From Nitrospira sp. UBA5698 (GTDB taxonomy: Bacteria; Nitrospirota; Nitrospiria; Nitrospirales; Nitrospiraceae): a stretch of 39,988 nucleotides of DNA. Shown here one piece after another: positions 7,745 to 15,573 of this stretch (its first letter is position 1; each line of letters begins with the position of its first letter). The stretch covers positions 1-39,988 of the forward strand of contig DIHK01000017.1 in the NCBI GenBank assembly GCA_002420115.1. Reading direction: 5' to 3'. The translations under genes were made by a program, and so were the position numbers. The notes beneath the pieces were generated by a model, which was given only the letters and a program-made list of their open reading frames with translations, had not been told where the DNA came from and made no database searches.

Positions 7745-8914
7745 ATGCAATTTGCTGTCGCGCTCTCAAAACAGACTGATACTGACGCTGCTGCGTTAGA
7801 GGTCGCTGCGGCTATTCGTACGAGCTTGGGGGGAACTCCCATCGATCTGGCCTGTGTTTTCTTCTCGGCACACCATACTGAAGGAGTTGGTCGGCTGGCG
7901 GAGGTGCTGACCGAAACACTTCGGTCGAAACTTCTCCTCGGCTGTAGCGGCGAGGGGGTGATTGCCGGAGCGGAGGAACTCGAAACCACACCTGCGCTCA
8001 CCGTCTGGGCGGCTGTCCTTCCCGACGTCCATCTCCATCCGCTGCACTCCTCATTTTCACCGACCCAGGATCAATTCCATCTCACAGGATGGCCTATCCC
8101 CGGAGTCGACGATGGATCCTTCCTGCTGTTTGCCGATCCCTTTACGACACCTGTTCAAGACATCCTGGGGATCCTGGATGATCGCTATCCTGGCGCCCAG
8201 GCGATCGGTGGCCTCGTCGGGGGTGGCCAAGAGGTTGGGGCGAATCGCTTAGTGCTCAACGACCAGGTCTATGACGGTGGGCTGGTGGGCGTGCGGCTTT
8301 CCGGGGCCGTGGATATTCGGCCGGTGATCTCTCAGGGCTGTCGCTTGATCGGGGAGCGGTTTGTCGTGACCAAGGCAGAACGAAACCTGATTCACGAATT
8401 GGGAGGAGAACCGGCATTAGGGCGACTGCAGACGGTCTTTAGTTCATTGTCTGAAGAAGACCGACGAGGTGCCAATCGCGCCGTCCACCTCGGCATTGTG
8501 ATCGATGAACATCGGAACCGCTTTGAGCGTGGAGACTTCCTCATCCGCAACTTACTCGGTGCCGACCAAACCACCGGCGCGGTTGCCGTGGGAGAGGTGG
8601 TGCAAGAGGGACAGACGGTGCAGTTCCAGCTGCGCGATGCCGCATCGGCCAGCGAGGAATTCAACGCGCTACTAACGGCCGATCATACGCGCCATCGCCA
8701 TCCGCCGCTCGGGGCCCTGATGTTCAGCTGTTGCGGGCGCGGCCAAGGCCTCTTTGGGAAGGCCAACCATGATGCCGGGACTGCGTCGGCACGGTTAGGC
8801 GCGATTCCACTCGCCGGGTTTTTCGCGCAGGGAGAAATCGGCCCGATCGGCGGACGAAACTTTCTCCATGGTTACACGGCAAGTCTCGCGCTCTTTGCCG
8901 AGCGCGACTGCTAG
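7745..8914 (+). CDS. FIST N/C-domain sensor-like protein
   Basis: A 389-residue stand-alone FIST protein. FIST domains are proposed small-ligand (for example amino acid) sensory modules and are usually attached to signalling outputs. The N-terminal FIST domain covers about residues 15-225, with LLGCSGEGVIAG and AIGGLVGGG. The C-terminal FIST_C domain follows, with the typical ending FSCCGRGQGLFG, then PLAGFFAQGEIGPIGG and a C-terminal FLHGYTASLALF. No membrane segment, kinase or cyclase is attached. TAAGG eight bases before the ATG supports the start. No signalling partner is adjacent, so the output is unknown. Confidence 0.9.
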   Translation: MQFAVALSKQTDTDAAALEVAAAIRTSLGGTPIDLACVFFSAHHTEGVGRLAEVLTETLRSKLLLGCSGEGVIAGAEELETTPALTVWAAVLPDVHLHPLHSSFSPTQDQFHLTGWPIPGVDDGSFLLFADPFTTPVQDILGILDDRYPGAQAIGGLVGGGQEVGANRLVLNDQVYDGGLVGVRLSGAVDIRPVISQGCRLIGERFVVTKAERNLIHELGGEPALGRLQTVFSSLSEEDRRGANRAVHLGIVIDEHRNRFERGDFLIRNLLGADQTTGAVAVGEVVQEGQTVQFQLRDAASASEEFNALLTADHTRHRHPPLGALMFSCCGRGQGLFGKANHDAGTASARLGAIPLAGFFAQGEIGPIGGRNFLHGYTASLALFAERDC

Positions 8915-8976
8915 CAGGATGGTGAACAATCCTGCCAGCTTTGTTCTCGCATCGCTCCAATGTGTGTGAAGCGTAT

Positions 8977-9039
8977 TTCGCCCTTCGACCAGACTCGGGG
9001 CCGTGAGCATGTCGAACGGTGAAGCGTGAAGCGTGAAGC
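8977..9039. repeat. REP-like imperfect palindrome followed by 3 x 7-bp tandem repeat
   Basis: TTCGCCCTTCGAC (8977-8989) pairs imperfectly (11 of 13) with GTCGAACGGTGAA (9011-9023), with CTC/GAG pairing inside. A related copy lies at 26931-26978. The right arm runs into three exact GTGAAGC units (9019-9039). The intergenic location between the FIST and FKBP genes and the hairpin potential fit a REP-type dispersed element. Confidence 0.6.
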
Positions 9040-9188
9040 GGACAGGCGGAGGAGCGGAAAGGCTCTCATTCTGCTATCCTGGTTTTACCCACCCAACAGG
9101 AGCCAATGGCCCCTTAGTAACTGGTGTGCCAGGTTCCAGTTGACCATACCCTCCCTCCCATGCCATACAGTGTGAGGAGGAGATTCCT

Positions 9189-9617
9189 ATGAAATCACCG
9201 TATCTTTCATCACTCATGGCGATCGTCGTGCTGACGTTAGCAGTGGGAGTAGGAGGTTCCATGGCCGAGAGTAATCAAGAAGTGACCACGCCGTCCGGGC
9301 TGAAATATGTCGATCAAGCGGTCGGGACGGGGGACGTGGCCGTTGTAGGAAAGAATGTGAACGTGCACTATACTGGCTGGCTCGAAAACGGAAAAAAGTT
9401 CGATAGCTCCGTCGATCGGGGACAACCCTTTTCCTTCCCGCTCGGCGCCGGGCGTGTCATTAAGGGCTGGGACGAAGGGGTGCAGGGGATGAAGGTTGGC
9501 GGCAAGCGCAAGCTGACGATCCCATCGGATTTGGGATACGGTTCGCGTGGGGCCGGTGGGGTGATCCCACCGAATGCCACGTTGATTTTTGATGTGGAGT
9601 TGCTCGGAGTACGTTAA
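9189..9617 (+). CDS. Exported FKBP-type peptidyl-prolyl isomerase
   Basis: A 142-residue FKBP-type cis-trans prolyl isomerase that would help protein folding in the periplasm. An N-terminal signal peptide covers about residues 1-26 (cleavage after GGSMA). The FKBP domain fills the rest: VHYTGWLENGKKFDSS, the GRVIKGWDEGVQGMKVGGKR block, and LGYGSRGAGGVIPPNATLIFDVELL, with the usual Tyr, Asp, Trp and Ile active-site positions in place. GAGGAG lies about seven bases before the ATG. It has no dimerisation (FkpA-like) domain. Confidence 0.94.
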   Translation: MKSPYLSSLMAIVVLTLAVGVGGSMAESNQEVTTPSGLKYVDQAVGTGDVAVVGKNVNVHYTGWLENGKKFDSSVDRGQPFSFPLGAGRVIKGWDEGVQGMKVGGKRKLTIPSDLGYGSRGAGGVIPPNATLIFDVELLGVR

Positions 9618-9686
9618 CAGGCTCCAAGATAATAAGCTGACAGGTCCGATCCCAATACATGGATACGCTTGTCAGCATGAATTGTT

Positions 9687-10790
9687 ATGCAACAGACTCC
9701 TCTCATCGCACAACATCGCGCCGCCGGCGCCAAGCTGGTTGACTTCGCCGGATGGGAGATGCCCATCCAGTACAGCGGCGTGCTTGATGAGTATCACACC
9801 GTCCGTGCCAAAGCCGGTCTTTTCGACGTGAGCCACATGGGCCGGATTACGGTCTCCGGCCCAGGCTCCGTCGGGTTTCTGCAGTATGTGACTACCAACG
9901 ACGTCTCCAAGATTTCCGTGGGCTCCTCGCAGTATTCGATGGTGTGCAACCCCAATGGCGGGATCCAGGACGACATCTTTGTCTATCACGTCAAGCCGTA
10001 TGAGTTTCTCGTCTGCGTCAATGCCTCGAATCGCGCGAAGATCGTCGCCTGGCTCTTGGAAAAAGTCTCGCATGTGCAAGGCTGCAAGGTCCGGGATTGT
10101 TCGGCAGAGCTGGCACAGATTGCAGTGCAAGGTCCCATCTCGCGGGAGTTGTTGATTGACGCTGGAGTGGCTGAGGTTGCGGACGTTAAAGTTAGACAGT
10201 GCCGAGCAGTCACCGCGTTCGGCGGGTCCGTCATTGTTTCACGGACAGGCTATACCGGGGAGCTGGGCTATGAGCTCTATCTTCCCGCTGATCGTGCAGC
10301 TCAGGCCTGGGAGCAGCTGTTGAAAGTTGGTCAGTCGGAAGGCGTCAAGCCGGCAGGCTTGGGTGCGCGTGATTTGCTCAGACTGGACATGGGCTATCTG
10401 TTGTACGGAAACGATATAAGCGAAGAGACCAGTCCTCTGGAAGCCGGAGCGGAGTGGGTGGTGAATTTTGAGAAAGGTGAGTTTGTCGGTCGAGCATCCC
10501 TGTTGGCTCAACGGACACAGGGGTTGGCCCGTCGATTAGTCGGGTTTGAATTGCTTGAAAAGGCTGTTCCCCGTCATGGTTTCCCTATGCTTTCAGCCGA
10601 CTCATCGAGGCAATCCATCGGCGAGGTCACAAGTGGTAACCTGTCACCGATCTTGCAAAAAGGGATTGGCTTGGCCTCTGTGGTGTCACGCTACGCCGAA
10701 CCGGGGACGAGAATTCAGGTCGACATCCGGGGGAAGGCCGTACCAGCCATAGTGGTGAAGCCGCCGTTCTATAAGAAACTCAAGAACTGA
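9687..10790 (+). CDS. gcvT: Glycine cleavage system aminomethyltransferase (T protein)
   Basis: A 367-residue GcvT, which transfers the methylene group from aminomethylated H protein to tetrahydrofolate, releasing ammonia. Landmarks are the opening TPLIAQHRAAGAKLVDFAGWEMPIQYS, the FDVSHMG block near residue 47, SRTGYTGELGYELY for folate binding, and GLGARDLLRLDMGYLLYGNDI. Length is typical. No gcvH or gcvP lies beside it, so the glycine cleavage genes are not kept together here. The ribosome binding site is weak. I looked for a glycine riboswitch in the 69 bases upstream and saw none; there is only a 7-bp inverted repeat with a long loop. Confidence 0.95.
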   Translation: MQQTPLIAQHRAAGAKLVDFAGWEMPIQYSGVLDEYHTVRAKAGLFDVSHMGRITVSGPGSVGFLQYVTTNDVSKISVGSSQYSMVCNPNGGIQDDIFVYHVKPYEFLVCVNASNRAKIVAWLLEKVSHVQGCKVRDCSAELAQIAVQGPISRELLIDAGVAEVADVKVRQCRAVTAFGGSVIVSRTGYTGELGYELYLPADRAAQAWEQLLKVGQSEGVKPAGLGARDLLRLDMGYLLYGNDISEETSPLEAGAEWVVNFEKGEFVGRASLLAQRTQGLARRLVGFELLEKAVPRHGFPMLSADSSRQSIGEVTSGNLSPILQKGIGLASVVSRYAEPGTRIQVDIRGKAVPAIVVKPPFYKKLKN

Positions 10791-10796
10791 TGGCGT

Positions 10797-10871
10797 ATGG
10801 CCTATAGCAGAAAGAAGAACGTCGATCCCGTTTGTCGACCTCCTTACGATAAGCCATTCGCTATGAGCCAT
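10797..10871. repeat. Imperfect inverted repeat between gcvT and the NUDIX gene
   Basis: ATGGCCTATAGC (10797-10808) pairs with GCTATGAGCCAT (10860-10871) at 10 of 12 positions. Inside it, GTCGA (10821-10825) pairs with TCGAC (10835-10839). It fills nearly the whole gap between the two genes and could act as a terminator or mRNA-stabilising structure, but it has no T-run. A dispersed intergenic element is equally possible. Confidence 0.45.
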
Positions 10872-10879
10872 CTACTCCC

Positions 10880-11392
10880 ATGACACGAAATATCTACACC
10901 GGAAAAGTCATCACCCTCAACGTCGATACCGTCCAATTGCCCAACGGGGTTACGGTGGACCTTGAGACGATTCGCCACCCTGGGGCTGCGGCCGTGGTAC
11001 CGGTCAAAGACGATGGCACGGTGGTCTTGATCCGGCAGTTCCGTCACGCAGCCGGTGGATTCATTTACGAGATACCTGCCGGAAAACTTGCTCCGGGCGA
11101 AGATCCGTTGCATTGCGCCGCGCGAGAACTCGAAGAGGAAGTCGGCTATCGAGCCTCTACCTTTGAACTGCTCTCCAGTATCTTCACGGCACCAGGGTTT
11201 GCCGATGAAGTGATTCATGTCTACAAGGCGACTGGCCTCACGAAGGGCCGGCAACACTTGGATCGAGATGAAGTGCTGGATGTCGTTGAGATGCCGCTTT
11301 CAGAGGCGATTACGAAAATTGAGGATGGGACCATCCGTGATGGTAAGACTATCGTGGGACTGCAGGCCGTCTATATCAAGGTTCACCGTTGA
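10880..11392 (+). CDS. NUDIX hydrolase, ADP-ribose pyrophosphatase-like
   Basis: A 170-residue NUDIX hydrolase most like ADP-ribose pyrophosphatases, which split ADP-ribose to AMP and ribose 5-phosphate. The NUDIX box sits at residues 68-90, with G68, E74, R82, E83, E86, E87 and G89 as the metal-binding and structural positions. It is preceded by VVLIRQFRHAAGGFIYEIPAG, a stretch characteristic of the ADP-ribose subgroup. Length and strand order fit. It follows gcvT by 89 bases containing an inverted repeat, so cotranscription is uncertain. Other nucleoside-diphosphate-linked substrates remain possible. Confidence 0.9.
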   Translation: MTRNIYTGKVITLNVDTVQLPNGVTVDLETIRHPGAAAVVPVKDDGTVVLIRQFRHAAGGFIYEIPAGKLAPGEDPLHCAARELEEEVGYRASTFELLSSIFTAPGFADEVIHVYKATGLTKGRQHLDRDEVLDVVEMPLSEAITKIEDGTIRDGKTIVGLQAVYIKVHR

Positions 11393-11751
11393 TGAACTGT
11401 GCCGGCGTGAATCTATACCTCCCGTGCTTCTCGTCATGCATCTCATTGCCACGAATATCGGTGTAAACGTCCTTTAAAATCAGCGCCTTCAAAAACAAAA
11501 CCCTCTGCGAACCGCCCATCCTGTCACATCAATTCCCATGGCAGGCGAGCCTCTATCGGTCGTGTACGGACTACATTCACATGGCATGACGAATCATGCT
11601 ATGTTTCGCCGTTCAAACATGCCTGGAGTGCGGGGAATCGCCCTGGACAGGCTCTGGTCGAAGCCGGTTGAACATAGCGCTGGGTGAAAGCCAGTACCAA
11701 GCAAGAAGCGACTTGAATCGCTGAATACAGTCTAGAGAGGGAAGGAGAACT
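11393..11751. other. Intergenic gap upstream of fabI
   Basis: About 360 bases without a supported gene. The short frames have no ribosome binding site. An inverted pair CTATGTT (about 11599) and AACATAG (about 11672) is visible with a long loop; I see no clear promoter or known riboswitch. The fabI ribosome binding site AAGGAG is at 11742-11747. Confidence 0.4.
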
Positions 11752-11757
11752 GTGCCC

Positions 11758-12537
11758 ATGTTGCTCAACGGAAAAAAGGGGCTCATCATCGGTGTGGCTA
11801 ATAAGCACAGCATCGCCTGGGCCATTGCCCAGTCTACTGCCGGACAAGGTGCCCAACTGTTCTTTAATTATCAAAATGAACGGTTGAAGCAGAATGTAGA
11901 AGAACTGACGGCCACGATGCCGGGGGCCAAAGCCTTTCCCTGTGATGTGAGCAATGACAGTGAGATTACTGCACTGATGCAGCAAGTGCAAAAAGACTTC
12001 GGCCAAATCGATTTTCTCGTCCACTCGCTGGCCTTCGCGCCCCGTGAGGAGTTGACCGGGCAATTTATCAACACCAGTCGACAGGGGTTCGCGATGGCGC
12101 TCGACATCAGTGCCTATTCCTTGATCGCCGTTGCCCGAGCCGCCTTGCCGTTGATGACGGCCGGGGGCTCCATTGTGACCCTCACGTATCTCGGCAGCGA
12201 GCGGGTCGTGCCTCACTACAATGTCATGGGTGTCGCCAAAGCCGCTCTCGAATCGGCCGTCCGCTATCTGGCCTATGATCTTGGACCTCTGAACATCCGG
12301 GTCAATGCGATCTCTGCCGGGCCGATCAAGACTCTGGCGGCTCGTGGGGTTTCGGGCATTACGAAGATGGTGGATCATCACAAGGAAGTGGCTCCGCTTC
12401 GACGACCTACGGAACAAGGTGACGTCGGCGATACGGCCTTGTTTTTGGTCAGCTCCCTGGGACGGGGAATCAGTGGAGAAGTCATCTATGTCGACGGAGG
12501 CTTCAATATTCTTGGGATGGTCGCGCCGAGTGACTAG
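11758..12537 (+). CDS. fabI: Enoyl-[acyl-carrier-protein] reductase (NADH)
   Basis: A 259-residue FabI, which performs the last reduction of each fatty acid elongation cycle, converting trans-2-enoyl-ACP to acyl-ACP with NADH. It is an atypical short-chain dehydrogenase: the nucleotide-binding opening is GLIIGVANKHSIAW instead of the usual TGxxxGxG. The active-site residues are Tyr144, Tyr154 and Lys161 (HYNVMGVAK, Y-x6-K). The C-terminal VDGGFNILGM is typical. The ATG at 11758 was preferred to a GTG at 11752, because the AAGGAG at 11742-11747 is only four bases from the GTG; both are in frame. Confidence 0.95.
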   Translation: MLLNGKKGLIIGVANKHSIAWAIAQSTAGQGAQLFFNYQNERLKQNVEELTATMPGAKAFPCDVSNDSEITALMQQVQKDFGQIDFLVHSLAFAPREELTGQFINTSRQGFAMALDISAYSLIAVARAALPLMTAGGSIVTLTYLGSERVVPHYNVMGVAKAALESAVRYLAYDLGPLNIRVNAISAGPIKTLAARGVSGITKMVDHHKEVAPLRRPTEQGDVGDTALFLVSSLGRGISGEVIYVDGGFNILGMVAPSD

Positions 12538-12583
12538 CTCAGCGACGGTACTGATGCTTTGATCTCCAGACCGACGAAGCATG

Positions 12584-12601
12584 AGGGACGTTTCGGTCCC
12601 T
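12584..12601 (+). terminator. Weak hairpin after fabI
   Basis: AGGGAC (12584-12589) and GTCCCT (12596-12601) form a 6-bp stem with loop GTTTCG, 46 bases after the fabI stop. There is no following T-run, so its role as a terminator is doubtful. Confidence 0.3.
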
Positions 12602-12792
12602 GTATGAGCGAAGGAGAGTCATAATCTGTCCATTCCTCCTCGCTTCCGTACAAGAGCCGCAGCATTCTTGATATGATAATTTCATGTTATCAATCAGTTA
12701 AGCACGTCATAACTCGTGGCGCAGTGGCATTGGGTTTGCTGCTCTCACATCCATTTCCTGGAGGGAGCGGTATACCCCAAGGGTCACATCGT

Positions 12793-13452
12793 ATGAAGAT
12801 GGTGTCGCAGGCGCTTGCTGTTCTTATCGTTAGTGGAGCATCGCTTCTTGTCATTCCAGCCATAGCTCAATCTTCAGAGGGGACACTATCAAAACAGGCA
12901 CTAGAACAGTGCCATCAAGGGAGATTGGCCAAAGATCGAGACTCGCGCGTCGCTCATTTTCAACAGGGCCAGCGGGTGGGCGAACAGGCGGTGGCTGAAG
13001 ATGAAGGCAGCGCCGATGCCCACTTCGCGTTGTTCTGCAACCTGGGCGAATTGCTGCGCATCGATGGGGAAACCTTCACGTCTCTCTTCGGGCTTCGCCG
13101 GATGATGAAGGAGTTGGATCGAACCTTAGAGATTGCCCCCGCTCATCTTGAAGCCCTTTCGGCCAAAGGGACCTTGCTGGTGAAGCTCCCCGGCCTGTTG
13201 GGTGGAGACGTGAAAGAAGGCGAGCGCCTGTTACAACAGGTCATTCATCAGGCACCCCAAGCGGTCAACGCGAGGCTCGCGCTGGCCAAAGTGCGATGTG
13301 AACGCGGGCAGCATGACGAAGCCGCTGCTCTGGCGAGCACTGCCCTGGCTATCGCTCAAAGACAGAAGCAGGTGGACTTTATTCCCGAGGCGGAATCCAT
13401 GCTTCAGCAGGCAACGGCTAATGCCGCCAAGAGCAAGGAGCATCGCTCCTAA
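12793..13452 (+). CDS. Exported TPR-like protein
   Basis: A 219-residue protein with a signal peptide (MKMVSQALAVLIVSGASLLV, cleavage near AIAQS) followed by helical repeats of tetratricopeptide type: the HFALFCNLGELLRI, LEIAPAHLEALSAKGTLL and APQAVNARLALAKV stretches show the paired-helix spacing. It is probably periplasmic and binds a protein partner, which is not known. The start at 12793 gives a clean signal peptide, with AAGGG about nine bases upstream; the longer frame to 12673 has no ribosome binding site. It converges on the minus-strand arfB gene, 34 bases away. Confidence 0.72.
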   Translation: MKMVSQALAVLIVSGASLLVIPAIAQSSEGTLSKQALEQCHQGRLAKDRDSRVAHFQQGQRVGEQAVAEDEGSADAHFALFCNLGELLRIDGETFTSLFGLRRMMKELDRTLEIAPAHLEALSAKGTLLVKLPGLLGGDVKEGERLLQQVIHQAPQAVNARLALAKVRCERGQHDEAAALASTALAIAQRQKQVDFIPEAESMLQQATANAAKSKEHRS

Positions 13453-13486
13453 CCGAATCACCCTCGCGGAGACACCTCGATACCAA

Positions 13487-13897
13487 TCATTCCGTCGTTC
13501 TTCGCAGTGCCTTCAAGCGCCCTTGCCGTTTCTTGCTGTCGATCCGCCGTTCGTGGGCACCCTTCGTGGGCTTCGTCGCCTTTCGCCTCTTCTTCGGGAT
13601 CGTGATGATCTGAATCAACGCACGTAATCGATCTAAGGCGTCTTCGCGGTTACGCTCTTGTGTGCGGTGCTGCTGGGCCTTGATCGTGATGACGCCGTCG
13701 GCTGAGATGCGGTGGTCACGCAGGTTCAACAGGGCATTTTTGTGGAACGCCGGCAACGACGACGCATGGATATCAAATCGCAAATGGATCGCGGTGGAGA
13801 CTTTATTGACGTTTTGCCCTCCTGCACCTTGAGATCGGACGGCGTGGATCTCAATCTCCTGATCCGGGATAGATACCGACGATGAGATCTTCAGCAT
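13487..13897 (-). CDS. arfB: Alternative ribosome-rescue factor / peptidyl-tRNA hydrolase
   Basis: A 136-residue class-I-release-factor-like protein (ArfB, formerly YaeJ), which rescues ribosomes stalled at the 3' end of mRNAs lacking a stop codon by hydrolysing the peptidyl-tRNA. The catalytic GGQ is at residues 26-28 within SQGAGGQNVNKV. It has no codon-recognition domains, as expected. The C-terminal tail is Lys/Arg-rich (KKRRKATKPTKGAHERR and onward), matching the tail that enters the empty mRNA channel. Length agrees with the family. It is transcribed against its neighbours and divergently from the DUF2490 gene. Confidence 0.92.
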   Translation of the reverse strand: MLKISSSVSIPDQEIEIHAVRSQGAGGQNVNKVSTAIHLRFDIHASSLPAFHKNALLNLRDHRISADGVITIKAQQHRTQERNREDALDRLRALIQIITIPKKRRKATKPTKGAHERRIDSKKRQGRLKALRRTTE

Positions 13898-14152
13898 GGT
13901 GAGTAGCTAACATAATCGAGCTCCGGGGGCAATCACATGAGCAGAATGACTCTCGTTACCGCCATTTCGGACTGGCGTTTCTCATTCTGGACAAGGTAAA
14001 AAGTCTGCGGAAGGTGAGCGGGAAACCTTTATTCTCAGTCTGATAAACCCCCATCCTGAGGTAAGGAGTAAAGGCAAGCAATCGCCTTCATCGAGGACAA
14101 AGGGCCTGGTTTCTCGACTATCGCATCCATAGGCCCGCACTAGGGAGGGGAC

Positions 14153-14914
14153 ATGCAGTGTGAAACAGGAAATCAAACCGTACGCAAGTGGGGACTGAGG
14201 GTTGCAATCATGGCCTTCTCATGGAGTCTATTGGCTGGAGGCGAAACCTTCGCCCAGACTCCTTCAACATTCAGCCAAGACTTTCGCCTGTGGGCACCTA
14301 TTTTTATGACGGCGAAGCTACCGAACTCGTTTCTGGCCCATTTGGAGATCCAGCCTCGCTTTGCGGATCTGGATGAGGATGGCCACATCGATCAGCTGCT
14401 CATCCGGCCCGCAGTTGGGTACCAGCTGACAGAGAATCTCTCGATCTGGCAAGGGTATGCATGGGTCGGCAACTATAATCAGAGACATACCCCACCACAG
14501 TCCCCCTTCTTCGAAGAGAGCCGGATCTATCAGCAGATCCTCTATTCCCGGAAATTCGATTCCTTCAAGGTCACCAGTCGTACGCGTTTGGAGGAACGGT
14601 GGATTGAACATGTGGATGGTACGGCGGTGCGGTTCAGAACCGGGCTGCGAGGGGCATACACACTACCGATGGCCCCCGAATGGGCTCTTGTCGCGTCAGA
14701 CGAAGTCTTTGTCCACCTGAACACGGTTGGTGCGCGAGGACCTCAGGCGGGTTTTGATCAAAACCGATTCTTTATCGGTGTTAACCGAACTTTCTCGAAG
14801 TATTTCAACATGGATGTCGGTTACCAGAATCAACTCCTCAATAGCCGGTCTATCCCGAATCTTGCGAATCAGCTGAATCACATGATTCTCATTCAGTTCT
14901 TCATCAACATCTAG
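14153..14914 (+). CDS. DUF2490 family exported beta-rich protein
   Basis: A 253-residue protein of the DUF2490 family, unknown in function, probably an outer-membrane or periplasmic beta-barrel. An N-terminal signal segment (about 15-35, ending ETFAQ) is followed by alternating polar/hydrophobic strands: WAPIFMTAKL, LEIQPRFADL, LIRPAVGYQL, SRTRLEERW, FRTGLRGAYTL and a C-terminal LNHMILIQFFINI ending in aromatic and hydrophobic residues, as in many outer-membrane strands. GGGAGGGG lies just before the ATG. It is separated by a 255-base gap from arfB and ends at a strong hairpin. Confidence 0.8.
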   Translation: MQCETGNQTVRKWGLRVAIMAFSWSLLAGGETFAQTPSTFSQDFRLWAPIFMTAKLPNSFLAHLEIQPRFADLDEDGHIDQLLIRPAVGYQLTENLSIWQGYAWVGNYNQRHTPPQSPFFEESRIYQQILYSRKFDSFKVTSRTRLEERWIEHVDGTAVRFRTGLRGAYTLPMAPEWALVASDEVFVHLNTVGARGPQAGFDQNRFFIGVNRTFSKYFNMDVGYQNQLLNSRSIPNLANQLNHMILIQFFINI

Positions 14915-14967
14915 AGGCGACGTCGAACCTCTTTCGCGCGACGCCACGACATGACGTCGTTCAGTCC

Positions 14968-15005
14968 AAGACCCTCGGTTGGCCAAAAGGTCAACCGAGG
15001 GTCTT
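14968..15005. terminator. Strong bidirectional terminator hairpin
   Basis: AAGACCCTCGGTTG (14968-14981) pairs perfectly with CAACCGAGGGTCTT (14992-15005); the stem extends inward by three pairs (one G-T) to an AAAA loop. It lies between the convergent DUF2490 gene and the minus-strand gene at 15030. The symmetry suits termination in both directions, although the T-run is short. Confidence 0.75.
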
Positions 15006-15029
15006 CGTATTGAAATAGGAGATGATGGT

Positions 15030-15254
15030 TTACAGGAGTTCGGGCAGGCGATCGATGATTCGAAGTCTCAGGTCCTGGCCAAGTTGGATCTGCACCATCT
15101 TAGTCGAAAGCTTCTCGCGCATGTGCTGAATTTCCTCAGCAGTGAAGTGTACCTGCCCCCCGCATCGCTCGACCAGATGATAGATAAGTAAGGAGGTAAG
15201 GAGCTGTGCATCTTCGTCACTGGCATGACGGCTTAAGTTAAGGATCTGTGACAT
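15030..15254 (-). CDS. Small hypothetical protein
   Basis: A 74-residue soluble, helical protein (MSQILNLSRHASDEDAQL at its start, DRLPELL at its end). I do not recognise a family. The frame stays open upstream to 15371, but that part is poor in secondary-structure features and rich in Cys, Gly and Pro, so I prefer the ATG at 15254; a GGAG lies about 11 bases before it, which is a long spacing. It is convergent to the DUF2490 gene across a strong hairpin. Coding status is moderately supported. Confidence 0.5.
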   Translation of the reverse strand: MSQILNLSRHASDEDAQLLTSLLIYHLVERCGGQVHFTAEEIQHMREKLSTKMVQIQLGQDLRLRIIDRLPELL

Positions 15255-15386
15255 GCGGGTGCTAGTCTCCGATTGACGTCCGGTACTTATGGCCGAGCCA
15301 GCAAGGCTTCCACAATGACACGGAGGTAGGGGGCCTGATTCGCAAACGATTTCTGGAATCTTCAAAGGCATTTCTCAAGAATGATC

Positions 15387-15422
15387 AACGTGCGCTACCG
15401 CACGTAACGTGCGCTGACGCAC
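15387..15422. promoter_or_regulatory. Two tandem palindromes, possible operator
   Basis: Two near-identical 17-base units start at 15387 and 15406, a period of 19 bases. Each is a palindrome: ACGTGCG-CTAC-CGCACGT (15388-15405) and GTGCG-CTGA-CGCAC (15409-15422). Two inverted-repeat sites about two helical turns apart is the usual layout for a dimeric regulator. They lie about 150 bases before sulP and about 130 bases before the divergent small gene. Confidence 0.5.
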
Positions 15423-15573
15423 TCCAAGATAGCTCAATGCATACAGCTCTCAGGACATATCCATCAATTCATTGAAAACTCACTCATAATATCAAATACT
15501 TCTGTGATAATTCTTCAATGGCCCTATTGTTGCTGTACCCATACCAGGTTTAACGGTACGGGAGGGCAGGACC

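Noticed and set aside
9618..9686. Possible glycine riboswitch before gcvT
   Set aside because: Only 69 bases are available and the tandem glycine-binding cores are not visible; just a 7-bp inverted repeat (9636-9642 and 9670-9676) with a 27-base loop.
11599..12582. 327-codon minus-strand open frame
   Set aside because: It is the antisense shadow of fabI, whose active-site residues and family blocks are all on the plus strand.
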